From contig NC_018708.1 in assembly GCF_000302535.1 (NCBI RefSeq), positions 1,860,001 to 1,924,000 of the forward strand: a DNA stretch of 64,000 nucleotides, in the 5' to 3' direction. The position numbers were made by a program, and so were the translations under genes. This DNA is from Acidovorax sp. KKS102 (GTDB taxonomy: Bacteria > Pseudomonadota > Gammaproteobacteria > Burkholderiales > Burkholderiaceae_C). How positions within the stretch are numbered: position 1 is the stretch's first letter; each line of letters starts with the position of its first letter. The notes below the pieces were generated by a model. That model searched no databases. It was not told the origin of the DNA and was given only the letters and a program-made list of their open reading frames with translations. This document shows positions 40,013 to 49,880 of this stretch, in pieces.

Positions 40013-40459
40013 ATGAAATTTGAGTTGATCCGCTACGAGGGCACGGCCCCGTACACCGACCGTACCCCCATGCGCAACGCCTGGGAGCCCGGCGAAGAAA
40101 AGCTTGTGTCCGAAGCGGACGCCAAGGCGCTGATGCGCTACTTGGAGTTCAAGCGCGTTCCTGCCGAAGCCAAGAAGGCCGCAAAGGCGAGCAAAGAGCC
40201 CGCAGCCAAGGGCGACGATGGCAAGGACGACAACGCTGCGGCACTGGCCCTGGCCAAGCAGGCGGCCACCGAGCAGCAGCTGCGCGAGAAAAAGGCCGCA
40301 GAACAGACAGAGGCAACTCTTCTGGAAGTGTCGCAAATGACCAAGGCCGCATTGACGGAATTTGCGAAGGCGAACTACGGCGTGGTGCTGGATACCAAGA
40401 ACAAAGTCGATGACCTGCGTAACCAGGTCACGGCGCTGGTGCATGGCGGGCTCAACTAA
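40013..40459 (+). CDS. Virion-region protein with C-terminal HeH/SAP-like helix pair, 148 aa
   Basis: The N-terminal part (FELIRYEGTAPYTD) is beta, the middle is Lys/Ala-rich coiled coil, and the end (MTKAALTEFAKANYGVVLDT then KNKVDDLRNQV) looks like a HeH/LEM-like helix-extension-helix. Seen in phage head-region proteins. Role unknown. Confidence 0.65.
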   Translation: MKFELIRYEGTAPYTDRTPMRNAWEPGEEKLVSEADAKALMRYLEFKRVPAEAKKAAKASKEPAAKGDDGKDDNAAALALAKQAATEQQLREKKAAEQTEATLLEVSQMTKAALTEFAKANYGVVLDTKNKVDDLRNQVTALVHGGLN

Positions 40460-41154
40460 TGACCCTCGGCGATCTGATCCGGCGCTTTCGCGTGCTTGCC
40501 GATGACAAGGTGGTGCCGTACTTCTGGTCCAACGCGGACATTGTGGACTGGCTCAACGATGCCCAAGCGCAGGCTTGTGTGCGTGGCCGTCTGCTGCCGG
40601 AGGATGCCAACCCCGACATCTGCGAGGTGGCTGTCACGGCAGGGACCCACACCTACCAGCTGCACCCCACGGTTTACGAGCTGGTGCACACCGGCTTTCG
40701 CCCAGCAGCTCCTGGTGGTCGGCCTGGCAAGTTCTTGCTCAAGTCGCGCGAATGGCTGAACGCCAACTACCCCAACTGGCGTGATGCTGACGACTGGCAT
40801 CACATGGACGGCGGCACGCGCTACCTGGTGCAGAACGACACCACGGTGCGCATCGTCCCTACGCCGGCGGAAGACGGCACATTGACCATTGAGGCCTACC
40901 GGCTCCCGCTTGAAGAGCTGTCTGCCGACGACGTCTCCGCTTCACCAGAAATCCACGCCGCGCACCACGAACACCTGCTGCTGTGGGCGCTGCACAAGGC
41001 GTTTTCGGTTCCAGACGCGGAGCTGATTGACCCAGTACGGGCGCAGAAAGCCGAAGAGGGATTCACGGCCTATTTTGGGCCGCTCCCTGATAGCGACATG
41101 CGCCGCATCACGCGCGAGGACATTGCGCACCGCAACGAGGCGATCTTGGCCTAA
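40459..41154 (+). CDS. Head-tail adaptor-like protein, 231 aa
   Basis: Helical N-terminus (TLGDLIRRFRVLADDKVVPY; WSNADIVDWLNDAQAQAC) and a C-terminal helical part (AHHEHLLLWALHKAFSV). Pattern and position after the capsid genes fit podovirus adaptor/connector proteins (DUF6682/gp6-like). ATG 40459 overlaps the previous stop by one base. Confidence 0.72.
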   Translation: MTLGDLIRRFRVLADDKVVPYFWSNADIVDWLNDAQAQACVRGRLLPEDANPDICEVAVTAGTHTYQLHPTVYELVHTGFRPAAPGGRPGKFLLKSREWLNANYPNWRDADDWHHMDGGTRYLVQNDTTVRIVPTPAEDGTLTIEAYRLPLEELSADDVSASPEIHAAHHEHLLLWALHKAFSVPDAELIDPVRAQKAEEGFTAYFGPLPDSDMRRITREDIAHRNEAILA

Positions 41155-41195
41155 GTCCCCTCCAGTCGAGCGTTCTAGAAATTAAGGAGCCAACC

Positions 41196-41603
41196 ATGGC
41201 CAACGCCCACTACGCCAAAGGCAAAGAGAAACTTCTCTCCAGCGCCGTCAACTACATGACAGACACCATCAAGGTGGCACTGGTTAAGAACAACTACGCG
41301 CAAGACCTTGCGAACGACGAGTTCTTCGGTCCGCATCTGAGCGCCCATGTGATCGGCACGCCGCAGACGCTGACGGGCAAGAGCATCACGAACGGCGTGT
41401 TCGACGCAGCTGACGTGACCTTCCTGACGGTCGCGGCCGGCGACACCCTCGAAGGCGTGGTGATCTACAAAGACACCGGGGTTGCAGGGACATCTCCGCT
41501 GCTGCACTACATCGACACCATCACCGGCTTCCCGCTGGCGACGAACGGTGGCGACATCACGGTGCAGTGGGACAACGGCGCATACCGCATTTTCAGCCTG
41601 TGA
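41196..41603 (+). CDS. Virion protein, 135 aa
   Basis: Beta-rich protein (ITNGVFDAADVTFLTVAAGD; GVVIYKDTGVAGTSPLLHY) preceded by a good ribosome-binding site. Similar composition to head-tail or fibre accessory proteins; no family recognised. Confidence 0.68.
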   Translation: MANAHYAKGKEKLLSSAVNYMTDTIKVALVKNNYAQDLANDEFFGPHLSAHVIGTPQTLTGKSITNGVFDAADVTFLTVAAGDTLEGVVIYKDTGVAGTSPLLHYIDTITGFPLATNGGDITVQWDNGAYRIFSL

Positions 41604-41612
41604 TGAGCAGCC

Positions 41613-42005
41613 ATGCCCGCTCCAGCACAAGCGACTTACAGCGTGGCCGCCCTGGTACCGGTACACACCACCTTCCGTGACCTGATCGATTCCGGGGCGC
41701 TCGCCGGAAGCATCAAGATCCGCAGCGCGGCCGACGTGCTGCTGGCACAGATCCCGCTGACGAAGCCCTGCGGGACGGTCAATGGCGCGACGGGGCAGCT
41801 CACGATCATGGCCTCGGGTCGCGACGATAGCGCCGATGCGTCCGGTACTGCGGCCTATGGGGAATTCTGTGACAGCGACGGCACTGTGTACCTGAGCCTT
41901 CCGACGCAGGCGGGTAGCTCTGCAGTCACCGGCAAGCTGGTGATGAACGTGCTCGCCGTCGTGGCAGGCACCCCTGTCGAAGTCGTGTCCGCGACGATCG
42001 GCTAG
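41613..42005 (+). CDS. Virion protein, 130 aa
   Basis: Beta-rich, Ala/Ser/Gly-rich (IKIRSAADVLLAQIPLTKPC). Begins 9 bases after the previous gene. Probably structural; family unknown. Confidence 0.65.
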   Translation: MPAPAQATYSVAALVPVHTTFRDLIDSGALAGSIKIRSAADVLLAQIPLTKPCGTVNGATGQLTIMASGRDDSADASGTAAYGEFCDSDGTVYLSLPTQAGSSAVTGKLVMNVLAVVAGTPVEVVSATIG

Positions 42006-42023
42006 AAAGAACGGAGAGTCACT

Positions 42024-42851
42024 ATGACAGTACGCTCATGGCTGGCTTCCTGCGCTGCGGTCAGCCAGAGCGGGACCTCCATCGACAGATACGATCCTGC
42101 AGCTACATCCCACCCGCTATGGATAGAGCGCTTTTCTGAGTTCAGTACCACCGGGGCGTTTACCTCCGGGACGACCAATGCGCCTTCTGTCACCAAGACG
42201 CTGAGCCGCTTCATTCCCGGGGAGCCGTGGCGCGTCGGGGCCCGAAATACCACGTACACCGGCGATTACGCGCGTGTGGACATTGAGTTTCTTGCAGGCG
42301 CCAGTGTCGTGCTGGCGGTTTCGTTCCGCAGCCCCGCGAACTTCCAGAACGTCGTGCATGTCGGCAACACGCTGGGCACGATGACCGCAAAGGCATCGAC
42401 TGGGTCCTACCCGTCCGTGGACGGCATACTCATTGCCAGCGCAGACGGTGTGCGCTACACGCCGAACCCGGGCAGCGCCTCGTCCAACACGAATGCGTTC
42501 TTCCACGCCAAGGACCTGTCGTCCGTGACGGCGGTGCGCTTCGGCGTTCAGGCGACCACTGGGTACACAGCGGCCCTGACCGTCGCGGCTTTCGGTTACG
42601 TCCAGCTCATGGGCCGCCTGAAGGGCACCGTCGTGGACTCGGCTGGCAACCCCGCCGCGAGGACTGTCATCGCTATCGAAGAGGCAACGGCAAACCCTGC
42701 GAACAGTATCGTCAAGACCATCACCAGCGACGCGGTGACTGGCGCGTACTCCATGCCTACAGACTACGGCGGTGCGCACAGCGTCATCGCCTACCCCGCT
42801 TCCGGCGAGAGCCTGCAGGCCATCATCCTCAACGGGGTGACGCCAGTATGA
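42024..42851 (+). CDS. Virion or fibre protein with carboxypeptidase-regulatory-like domain, 275 aa
   Basis: The C-terminal part (about 190-275) has GRLKGTVVDSAGNPAARTVI then GAYSMPTDYGGAHSVIAY, the CarboxypepD_reg/Ig-like fold found in phage fibre and surface proteins. The N-terminal region is beta-rich with aromatic residues. Structural role likely. Confidence 0.7.
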   Translation: MTVRSWLASCAAVSQSGTSIDRYDPAATSHPLWIERFSEFSTTGAFTSGTTNAPSVTKTLSRFIPGEPWRVGARNTTYTGDYARVDIEFLAGASVVLAVSFRSPANFQNVVHVGNTLGTMTAKASTGSYPSVDGILIASADGVRYTPNPGSASSNTNAFFHAKDLSSVTAVRFGVQATTGYTAALTVAAFGYVQLMGRLKGTVVDSAGNPAARTVIAIEEATANPANSIVKTITSDAVTGAYSMPTDYGGAHSVIAYPASGESLQAIILNGVTPV

Positions 42852-43735
42852 GCTACACGCCGCCGTCCGGGAGCGCTGCGAACTTTTCGTGGGTAGGCGC
42901 CAGCGCATACACCGCGCCGTCCGGGGGCGACGCCAACCTGGTGTGGCCCCTGGTGATCGCCTCGATCCTCACGGAGGCCGCTGCAGCGACACCGCTCGGT
43001 AGCCCAGCTGCGTTTGTGCTGGTTCACACCACCGCCGCCGCGAGCGGGTTCGAAACCACGACGTTCGGCACCCCCACTGGGCGTGTGCGCCTCAGCGCGA
43101 CGGGTATCTACAGCACGAGCCACGGCACCCCATCCAGCCCGGTGCCCCAGGTCGCCACCGCATCGGGGTTCGGCGCCGAGAAGATTGGCGTGCCGACCAG
43201 ATATGTGCCGCCTGTCGCCGGCGCCCACCAGTACGTGGCTGCAGCGCCGTTTCTATCGGGGGCCTACGGCCTCGCGTCCGTGGCAGCCAGTGTCGCTGCG
43301 CAGGCCCAGGGATACGCACCGGGGCAGTTCGGTGTACCAGTCGCCCGGGCCCGTATGGGCGCGCAGTCTATTGGGCCGACGCTGTATTTCGGCGCCCCCT
43401 CACTGATGTTGTCGCAGCGCGCAGTGAGCCTACCGAACACCGTGTTCGGCACCCCGGTGGTGGCGCGAGTGCAGCTGGCGGCGGGCATCCACGCCCCGAC
43501 AAAGTGGGGCCGCCCCACCACCGAGCGCAGCGACACCTACCGGGCCCGCAGCCTGATCGGCGCCGCGCGCTTCGGCCGCGCGGCGGCCTACAAGATCAAC
43601 GCCTACCAGGCGGCTCATCTGCTTGGCCCCGGTGGCTTCGGCACACCGGCTTGCGCGCAGCGGTACCGCGCGACGGGCCTGCATGCTTCCGCCCGCTTCG
43701 GCAAGCCCCTACTGTCCAGGAGCAGCGCATGCTGA
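42848..43735 (+). CDS. FG-P repeat virion protein, 295 aa
   Basis: Contains about eleven copies of a 22-25-residue unit with a core FGxP or FGxA (TTFGTPTGRVR, GQFGVPVARA, TVFGTPVVAR, TKWGRPTTER, GGFGTPACAQ, ARFGKPLLS). Each unit is short beta strands ending in a turn. Overlaps the previous gene by 4 and the next by 7 bases. Probably a tail fibre or spike component; family unknown. Confidence 0.68.
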   Translation: MSYTPPSGSAANFSWVGASAYTAPSGGDANLVWPLVIASILTEAAAATPLGSPAAFVLVHTTAAASGFETTTFGTPTGRVRLSATGIYSTSHGTPSSPVPQVATASGFGAEKIGVPTRYVPPVAGAHQYVAAAPFLSGAYGLASVAASVAAQAQGYAPGQFGVPVARARMGAQSIGPTLYFGAPSLMLSQRAVSLPNTVFGTPVVARVQLAAGIHAPTKWGRPTTERSDTYRARSLIGAARFGRAAAYKINAYQAAHLLGPGGFGTPACAQRYRATGLHASARFGKPLLSRSSAC

Positions 43736-44904
43736 CGTTCGAGAAGTTCTCCGGCATCAACAACGTGCTCGCATCCCACCGGCTCGGTGGCAGTGAGCTG
43801 GCTGCGGCCACGAACGTTGACGCCGGCCTATCTGGCGACCTCATCCGCCGCGTAGGCTACGACGAGGCGCTGGACACCTGCCACAAGAATCTGCACCAGG
43901 CGGATGGGTTCATGCTGGCCACGGTCGATGGCGGGGACTTGATCGCCATGGACGCGGCCGGCGGCTCGCGCACCACCCTGTACCCGTCGCTCGGCCCCAG
44001 TCGAGTCTGGTACTGCAACTTGCCGGATGGCCGCACCACGTTCAGCAACGGCCTCATCAACGGAATCGCGAGCGGCTCCGCGGCCACGGCCTGGGGCGTA
44101 CCGATTCCGGCCGATCTTGGCGCACTGACACCTTTGTCCGGGGACCTGTTCCCCGGCGACTATCAATACCAGCTCACCTACGTCCGCCTGAGCGATGGCC
44201 TTGAGGGTGGGCCGATCTACTCCAACCCCACGCCCGTGCCGGACGGTGGCATCCTGCTGACGGGCCTGCCCGTGCTGGAAGGCCACAAGATCAATGTCTA
44301 CCTGACCAGCGCAAACGGCGACCAGGCATACCTGGCCGGCAGCGCCTTCAACGATTCTTTCGCCTACCTGGGCAAGAACGAGGCCCTGGTGCTGCCGTGC
44401 CGAACCGACTTCCTGCAGCCGATGCCGGTGGGCACGGTCACGGCATTTTGGCGCGGCCGGGTGCTGACCGCCGTGGGCCCTGTGCTTTACGCCTCCAAGA
44501 CCAACAGTTGGGAGCTGTGCGACATGCGCCGGGACTTCAAGCAGTTCTCGGGCGACCTCACGCTGATCCAGCCCGTTGACGGCGGCATCTTCGTGGGCAC
44601 CACGAAAGAACTGGCGTTTCTGGCCGGGACCGAGTTCGACAAGCTGGCCTACACCCGCGTGCTGGATGGCCCCGTGGTGCTGGGCTCTGGCGTTGCCGTT
44701 CGCGGCGAGTTGGTGCAGCGCGGGCAGGGCGCAGGGCAGGGCGCGGCCATGGTCTGCATCGCCGGGCGCGGCATCGTTGCGGGGTTCAGCGACGGCGGTA
44801 TCTCCCGCATGACCGAGGGCCGCTACGCCACCGACGTGACTGAGGTGGCCGCCACGTTCCGCATGGTCGGCGGCGCCCCACAGTACCTGGCGGTCCCGCA
44901 ATGA
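43729..44904 (+). CDS. Virion protein, 391 aa (beta-propeller-like)
   Basis: Unrecognised but phage-structural in pattern: repeated GRVLTAVGPVLYAS, DGGIFVGTTKELAFLAG and GRGIVAGFSDGGISRM segments suggest blades of a propeller. ATG 43729 has AGGAG 6 bases upstream. Overlaps the FG-P repeat gene by 7 bases. Likely part of the tail or receptor complex. Confidence 0.68.
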   Translation: MLTFEKFSGINNVLASHRLGGSELAAATNVDAGLSGDLIRRVGYDEALDTCHKNLHQADGFMLATVDGGDLIAMDAAGGSRTTLYPSLGPSRVWYCNLPDGRTTFSNGLINGIASGSAATAWGVPIPADLGALTPLSGDLFPGDYQYQLTYVRLSDGLEGGPIYSNPTPVPDGGILLTGLPVLEGHKINVYLTSANGDQAYLAGSAFNDSFAYLGKNEALVLPCRTDFLQPMPVGTVTAFWRGRVLTAVGPVLYASKTNSWELCDMRRDFKQFSGDLTLIQPVDGGIFVGTTKELAFLAGTEFDKLAYTRVLDGPVVLGSGVAVRGELVQRGQGAGQGAAMVCIAGRGIVAGFSDGGISRMTEGRYATDVTEVAATFRMVGGAPQYLAVPQ

Positions 44905-47480
44905 ACCTGCGCAACCACAACTGGACCGACCTGCAGGGTGACCCGATCACAGGGCGCGCGCCACCGCGCTTGGTGGTGATGAATGACGTGCGCCCGACGC
45001 CAGGGCAGATGGGCATGGTTGCGCACCATTACCAGCTCATGACGTACGCACTGAAGGTGTCCATCATCCCGTATATGGTGCAGGAGCGGACGCTGACAGA
45101 CGGCACGCGCATCCGTATGGTGTCGAACTATGGCCAGGACACCGTGTTCGTGTGGCCTGCTGGGGGCGGCGATGTGGGTGTCGAGCTTGCGCATGGATTT
45201 TGTGTTGAGGGCAGCTGGATCTCCCCGCAGATCATCGGGAAGGAGAAGACCGTCTACAACGTCGCCCAGGCAAGAAACGGGATCGTTGGCGGTGCGCACT
45301 ACGCAGAGGACATGAAGCCTGACCGCCTGGGCGACACCGGGATCAACGTCTACCCGCTAGTTGCCACAGGTGAGGCTGGCAAGCCCGCCGGGCTCTGGGA
45401 CTTCAAGCACCACCCGGGGCTGTCTGGCGCGATCAAGCCGGTTGCGTTGAAGTATGGCGGCAAACCTCTGTGGCAGTGCATTCACCCGGCGCACTTTTCA
45501 GACGGCAAGACCATCCGCAACGCCAAGAACACGGCGCTGGTCACAACCGCGCTCAGTACGACCGCGACCGGCGACAACCCGACTGAGGTGACAGTGTTCC
45601 CGCTGACCATGGACAACCGTGGCAACGCCGGCCTATTTCAAGTCCTGAAGAAGGAGAGCGTTGGCCTGGGCAGCACATTCTTCTCGGTGGCGCGGCAGGC
45701 AGTCACGCGCACGGGCAAGGAGAGTTACTCGCTAGGCGGCGCCGCCACGACAGAGTTCTGGCACCCGCTGCCTGTTGCCGCCGACGATGCGGTCGCCAAT
45801 TTCACGAACTTGGTGGACGATATCGACGCGAACCTGTCCGCGATCAGTATTACTCGGGACGATGTGCCTTTTACCAGCGACACCCGCACTTTCGGGACTT
45901 ATCAACTCACCTTGACTGGCGGGTTCGGGTGGGAGGAGTACCCACCCGGCAACGTGCAGTCCGTGGGGGCCCGGCAAAACATGACGGAGAAAGTAGTCCC
46001 TCTGAACATACTGTCTGTGGGCGCCGGCGGCGATGCGTCGAGGACTATCACGACCCCGCACAAAAGCGCCCCGCAGCAAATCCCCATCATCGCAGTCTCC
46101 AACTGCGACGGCACTGAAGAGGTTCAGTACACCCACGACATTTGCTACCCCGTAAGCGGGAGGCTCATTTTCGGGAACCAGACCTACGGGTACGGGCTGC
46201 GTCCGTGGGGGGCCAGCAGTATTTTTCCGCAGTACAACGCGGCAGGCTACGGCGTCACCTCAGAGGAGCTGGCCCGCCGTGAGTGTCACCACATAGTGGA
46301 TGTGTCCAACTCTGCGGAGTTTGATTTCGGGTGGGCCAAACTACGGTCTTTTGAAGGTACCACCGTCGGCGGGATGGTGGGGTTCAAGCAGTCCCAGCGC
46401 CTGTACAAAGAATTTAGCTCGTACTATTTTGCGTACAGCCTTTTTGACAGCCCCAACATCCCAGGCGAACTACCCGCACAGCAACAGCTTCCGTCAGGCG
46501 GCTCCCTTGGGGATATATACACCACCGCCGACATCTACTCGTCGACGATCGACAGCTCTGACCAGAACCCCCGCTGGGCAGGCATCAGAGATCAGTACGT
46601 CGCGGACAACGCCAAGCCCGCAGAAGAAACGGAGCGGGGCCGGGAAAACACGCTGGACTATGACTACACCAGCCGCTTCGTTATTGACTACGACCACAAG
46701 AGTCGCTTCATCGCCGCCATCAAGGTGCGGGTCACATGCTCTGGCGCACGGTGGACTGAGCCAGTGGGCTCGACCATCCCTGGCAAGGTTGCTCTCTCCA
46801 CCCCGGGCGACTACACATACACCATCAGCTTTGAGGCCAACTGGAACGGCAACGTCATCAACAAGCAGCTGCTGTTCGGGGAATGCACACGGGAGCCCTT
46901 TGAGGCCTTCAAGACGCTGTACCCGAACGTGTACCTCTGGCCAAGCATCGCCATGTACGACCCCATCAACGCCATCACGGTCTACACGGCACCGCAGGTA
47001 AACCCGACCGTGGCCTCGTTCAAGCAGTTGCAGAACATCGGGACCACGCAGGACACCAACCCGCACTTTGCGGCGCAGGACGTAGAGACGCTCGGCGGTT
47101 TTGCTGGGATCTCCAGCAGCAAGAACATTGAGTTTTCCCGCATGGAGAACGGTCGGGAGTATCCGCACCACAAGACGACCACCGGGCTCCGCTATTCCCG
47201 GACGTTCAAGATCAGCGAACTATCCGGGGCGACCTGGCTGCTGGACATGGTGCAGGCCGGTGTCAGCCTGACGGGCGCCAACGATGGCTCCTACGAGTGG
47301 ATGCCGGCGTTCCGGGACGACCTCATCAACAAGGTGTTCACCGTCGAGATCCTGGATGGCGAGTTCGTCGATTGGTCTGCAGACCTCCAGGGCGCGCTGG
47401 ACACCACGGTGAGGCCTCCAGTCCGCAAAACGCGCCCAATCAACGCACTGCTTCGGAACATCAAGATCAACCGGGTATGA
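44901..47480 (+). CDS. Large virion protein, 859 aa
   Basis: Unrecognised long beta-rich protein (WTDLQGDPITGRAPPRLVVM at the start; VFVWPAGGGDVGVE and NGREYPHHKTTTGLRYSRT later). Codon use is somewhat lower in GC in the middle than in neighbours. Likely tail tube, spike or internal virion protein. The product begins within 4 bases of the previous stop. Confidence 0.72.
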   Translation: MNLRNHNWTDLQGDPITGRAPPRLVVMNDVRPTPGQMGMVAHHYQLMTYALKVSIIPYMVQERTLTDGTRIRMVSNYGQDTVFVWPAGGGDVGVELAHGFCVEGSWISPQIIGKEKTVYNVAQARNGIVGGAHYAEDMKPDRLGDTGINVYPLVATGEAGKPAGLWDFKHHPGLSGAIKPVALKYGGKPLWQCIHPAHFSDGKTIRNAKNTALVTTALSTTATGDNPTEVTVFPLTMDNRGNAGLFQVLKKESVGLGSTFFSVARQAVTRTGKESYSLGGAATTEFWHPLPVAADDAVANFTNLVDDIDANLSAISITRDDVPFTSDTRTFGTYQLTLTGGFGWEEYPPGNVQSVGARQNMTEKVVPLNILSVGAGGDASRTITTPHKSAPQQIPIIAVSNCDGTEEVQYTHDICYPVSGRLIFGNQTYGYGLRPWGASSIFPQYNAAGYGVTSEELARRECHHIVDVSNSAEFDFGWAKLRSFEGTTVGGMVGFKQSQRLYKEFSSYYFAYSLFDSPNIPGELPAQQQLPSGGSLGDIYTTADIYSSTIDSSDQNPRWAGIRDQYVADNAKPAEETERGRENTLDYDYTSRFVIDYDHKSRFIAAIKVRVTCSGARWTEPVGSTIPGKVALSTPGDYTYTISFEANWNGNVINKQLLFGECTREPFEAFKTLYPNVYLWPSIAMYDPINAITVYTAPQVNPTVASFKQLQNIGTTQDTNPHFAAQDVETLGGFAGISSSKNIEFSRMENGREYPHHKTTTGLRYSRTFKISELSGATWLLDMVQAGVSLTGANDGSYEWMPAFRDDLINKVFTVEILDGEFVDWSADLQGALDTTVRPPVRKTRPINALLRNIKINRV

Positions 47481-47920
47481 CCATGAACACCATCACATTC
47501 AACACCCTCACGGGCGCTGTCACCGAGTACACCGGGTTCGGGTTCCAGTCCATCACACCGACGCACGCCGGTTCGGCCGCCGGCCTGTTCACGCTGGGTG
47601 GCGACACCGATGCGGGTCAGCCTATCGTGGCCCAGGTCACCACCGGCAAGCAGTTGTGGGGCGGATCACTCAAAAAGACCGCACTGATGGTGTACTTCTC
47701 GCTCAAGGGTGAGGGCACCAGCACCCTGACTGTGACCGGCGAGGAAGACAGCTACAGCTACCAGTTCCCTGTGCGCGCCACCGGCGAGTCGCGCTGCAAG
47801 CCGGGGCAGGGCATCCGTGAGAACTACCTCGCCTTCGGGTACAGCAACACCGATGGCGCACCTTTCCAACTCGACCGCATTGAGGTGCTGGTCGCCGAAT
47901 CCAAGACCCGGAGGGTTTAA
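47477..47920 (+). CDS. Virion protein, 147 aa
   Basis: Beta-rich protein (NTITFNTLTGAVTEYTGFG; LKKTALMVYFSLKGEGTSTL). ATG 47477 overlaps the preceding stop (ATGA). Structural role likely; identity unknown. Confidence 0.68.
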   Translation: MTMNTITFNTLTGAVTEYTGFGFQSITPTHAGSAAGLFTLGGDTDAGQPIVAQVTTGKQLWGGSLKKTALMVYFSLKGEGTSTLTVTGEEDSYSYQFPVRATGESRCKPGQGIRENYLAFGYSNTDGAPFQLDRIEVLVAESKTRRV

Positions 47921-47922
47921 CC

Positions 47923-49758
47923 ATGGCATCCGCAGCAGAACTCGTCAACCAGTCGTTCGCTCTCGCGCAGGATTACGCGCAGAACGCGCAGCAGCAGCTC
48001 GATGGCTTCGCCTCCGCGCTTTCATCCAGCGTCTACGCGCCGCCGACCATCAGCGTGACGTGGAACAGCCTGGCGGCGCCATCGTTGCCGGGCCTGCCCG
48101 CGGTACCGGAGATGCCGACCATCGCATTCGTCGCCCCGACAGCGCCGGGTGAGTGGGCGCTGGCCGAGCCCGTCATCGACATCGCGGACTTCACCGAAGC
48201 GTCGCCGACGTTGAACTTGCCGACCGCCCCAGCGCTGTCGTACGGCGCGGCCCCAGTCATCCCGGACGTGAACGATGTGACCGTGCCAGATGCCCCGACC
48301 CTCCCCGTCGTGGATGCGCCCACGTACCTGTCGTTGAGCACGCCCACGTTCGGCGGGGTGGACCTGCACCAGGAATACCTGGACAAGCTGACTGACATCC
48401 CGACGCTGGAGCTGGTGGCGCCGACCCCGTACAGCTACATTGCCGGCCCGCAGTACGCATCCGATCTGCTGAACACCCTGAAGTCGGTGCTGACCGCGCG
48501 CATGGCGGGGGGCACCGGGCTGCCAGCTGCTGTCGAGCAGGCCATCTGGGACCGTGCCCGCAGCCGCGAAACCCAGGTGGCTCTTGGCAACGAGGCCGAG
48601 ATCATGCGCGCCAGCGAGGCCATGGGCTTTCAGCTGCCCAGCGGCGTGCTGGCGGCGCAGCTGCGTGAGGCCCAGCAGAACTACTACGACAAGCTCAGCG
48701 GGCTGTCGCGCGACGTGGCCATCAAGCAAGCCGAGCTGGAACAGGAAAACCTGAAACAGACCATCGCCTCGGGCATGCAGCTGGAGGGCCAGCTCATCGA
48801 CTACAGCTTCAAGCTGGAGCAGTTGACGTTCGAGACGGCGAAGGTGACGGCCGACAACGCCGTTCAGGTCTACAACGCACAGGTCGAGCAATTCAAGGCC
48901 CTGCTGTCTGCGTACAACACCTACGCGACCGCCTACAAGACCATCATGGACGCCGAGCTGTCCAAGGTCGAGGTCTACAAGGCAGAGCTGCAGGCCGAGC
49001 AGACCAAGGCTGATGTGAACCAGGCGTTGGTGCAGCAGTACAAGGCCCAGATCGAAGCGGGGTTGTCCCAGGTGGAGATCTACAAGGCCCAGGTCGGCGC
49101 GGCCAACACCCTCATCCAGTTGGAGCAGGCCCGGATTGGCGCAGCCGGAGAACAGATCAAAGCCTACGTCGCCCAGGTCAACGCGGAGACATCCAAGGTG
49201 GAGGCCTACAAGGCAGGCGTGCAGGCCGAAGCGACCAAGGTGGAGGTCTACCGCGTCAAAGCCCAGGCGTTCAGTGCCCGCACAGGCGCGCAGGCGGAAA
49301 AGGCCCGCGCTGAAATCAGCCGCTACAGCGCGCTTGCGCAGGCCAAGGAGGCGCAATGGCGCGGGTATGCCGCACAGGTCGAAGCCGAGCGTAGCCGCAT
49401 CGCGGCGCTGGGCACGCAGTCCACCGCGCTGCTGGAAGGGTACAAGGCGGGGGCCGCAGCGGTCGAGTCGTCTGCGCAGATGCACACGAAGGTCTGGGAG
49501 TCGCAGATCCGCCAGTACGAGGCGAGCCAGAACATCGTAGTGCAGACTGCGAAGATCAACGGCGACTGGGCAATCCAGGCCAACAACGCCCGGATGGAAG
49601 CCGCCAAAGCGGGAACCCAGGTTTACGCGCAGCTCACCTCGTCGGCGTACGGGATGATGCACACCAGCGCTGGCATCAGTGGCAGCGCGTCCATGTCTGT
49701 CGGATACAGCTACGGCGGCGACGTATCTGGCACTGTGTCGCCACGGGAGTCCCTCTAG
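47923..49758 (+). CDS. Coiled-coil virion protein with repeated KVEVYKA units, 611 aa
   Basis: N-terminal Pro/Thr-rich part (about 30-150), then about 350 residues of helix with repeats such as LSKVEVYKAELQAEQTKADV, SQVEIYKAQVGAANT, SKVEAYKAGVQAEATKVEVY. Long parallel coiled coils are typical of tail needles or internal proteins. The Gly/Ser-rich C-terminus may anchor. Role inferred only. Confidence 0.7.
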   Translation: MASAAELVNQSFALAQDYAQNAQQQLDGFASALSSSVYAPPTISVTWNSLAAPSLPGLPAVPEMPTIAFVAPTAPGEWALAEPVIDIADFTEASPTLNLPTAPALSYGAAPVIPDVNDVTVPDAPTLPVVDAPTYLSLSTPTFGGVDLHQEYLDKLTDIPTLELVAPTPYSYIAGPQYASDLLNTLKSVLTARMAGGTGLPAAVEQAIWDRARSRETQVALGNEAEIMRASEAMGFQLPSGVLAAQLREAQQNYYDKLSGLSRDVAIKQAELEQENLKQTIASGMQLEGQLIDYSFKLEQLTFETAKVTADNAVQVYNAQVEQFKALLSAYNTYATAYKTIMDAELSKVEVYKAELQAEQTKADVNQALVQQYKAQIEAGLSQVEIYKAQVGAANTLIQLEQARIGAAGEQIKAYVAQVNAETSKVEAYKAGVQAEATKVEVYRVKAQAFSARTGAQAEKARAEISRYSALAQAKEAQWRGYAAQVEAERSRIAALGTQSTALLEGYKAGAAAVESSAQMHTKVWESQIRQYEASQNIVVQTAKINGDWAIQANNARMEAAKAGTQVYAQLTSSAYGMMHTSAGISGSASMSVGYSYGGDVSGTVSPRESL

Positions 49759-49806
49759 GGTAGACGGCGGCAGCAGCCGCCCCCCCCAACATGGTTTGGC
49801 GGTATT

Positions 49807-49822
49807 GGCGCCATGTATAGGG
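49807..49822 (+). promoter_or_regulatory. YATAGGG motif, site D
   Basis: ggcgccatgtataggg in the 122-base gap before the 707-aa gene, 58 bases upstream of its start. Upstream spacing does not give a convincing sigma-70 -35. Confidence 0.4.
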
Positions 49823-49880
49823 TTTCTTCTGCGGGCATCTTCTGCGAAGAATCACGGCATTGAATCTACGGAGGCTCCAC

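Noticed and set aside
42024..49758. Diversity-generating retroelement beside the fibre genes (as in BPP-1)
   Set aside because: No reverse transcriptase or template/variable repeat pair is visible in this window.
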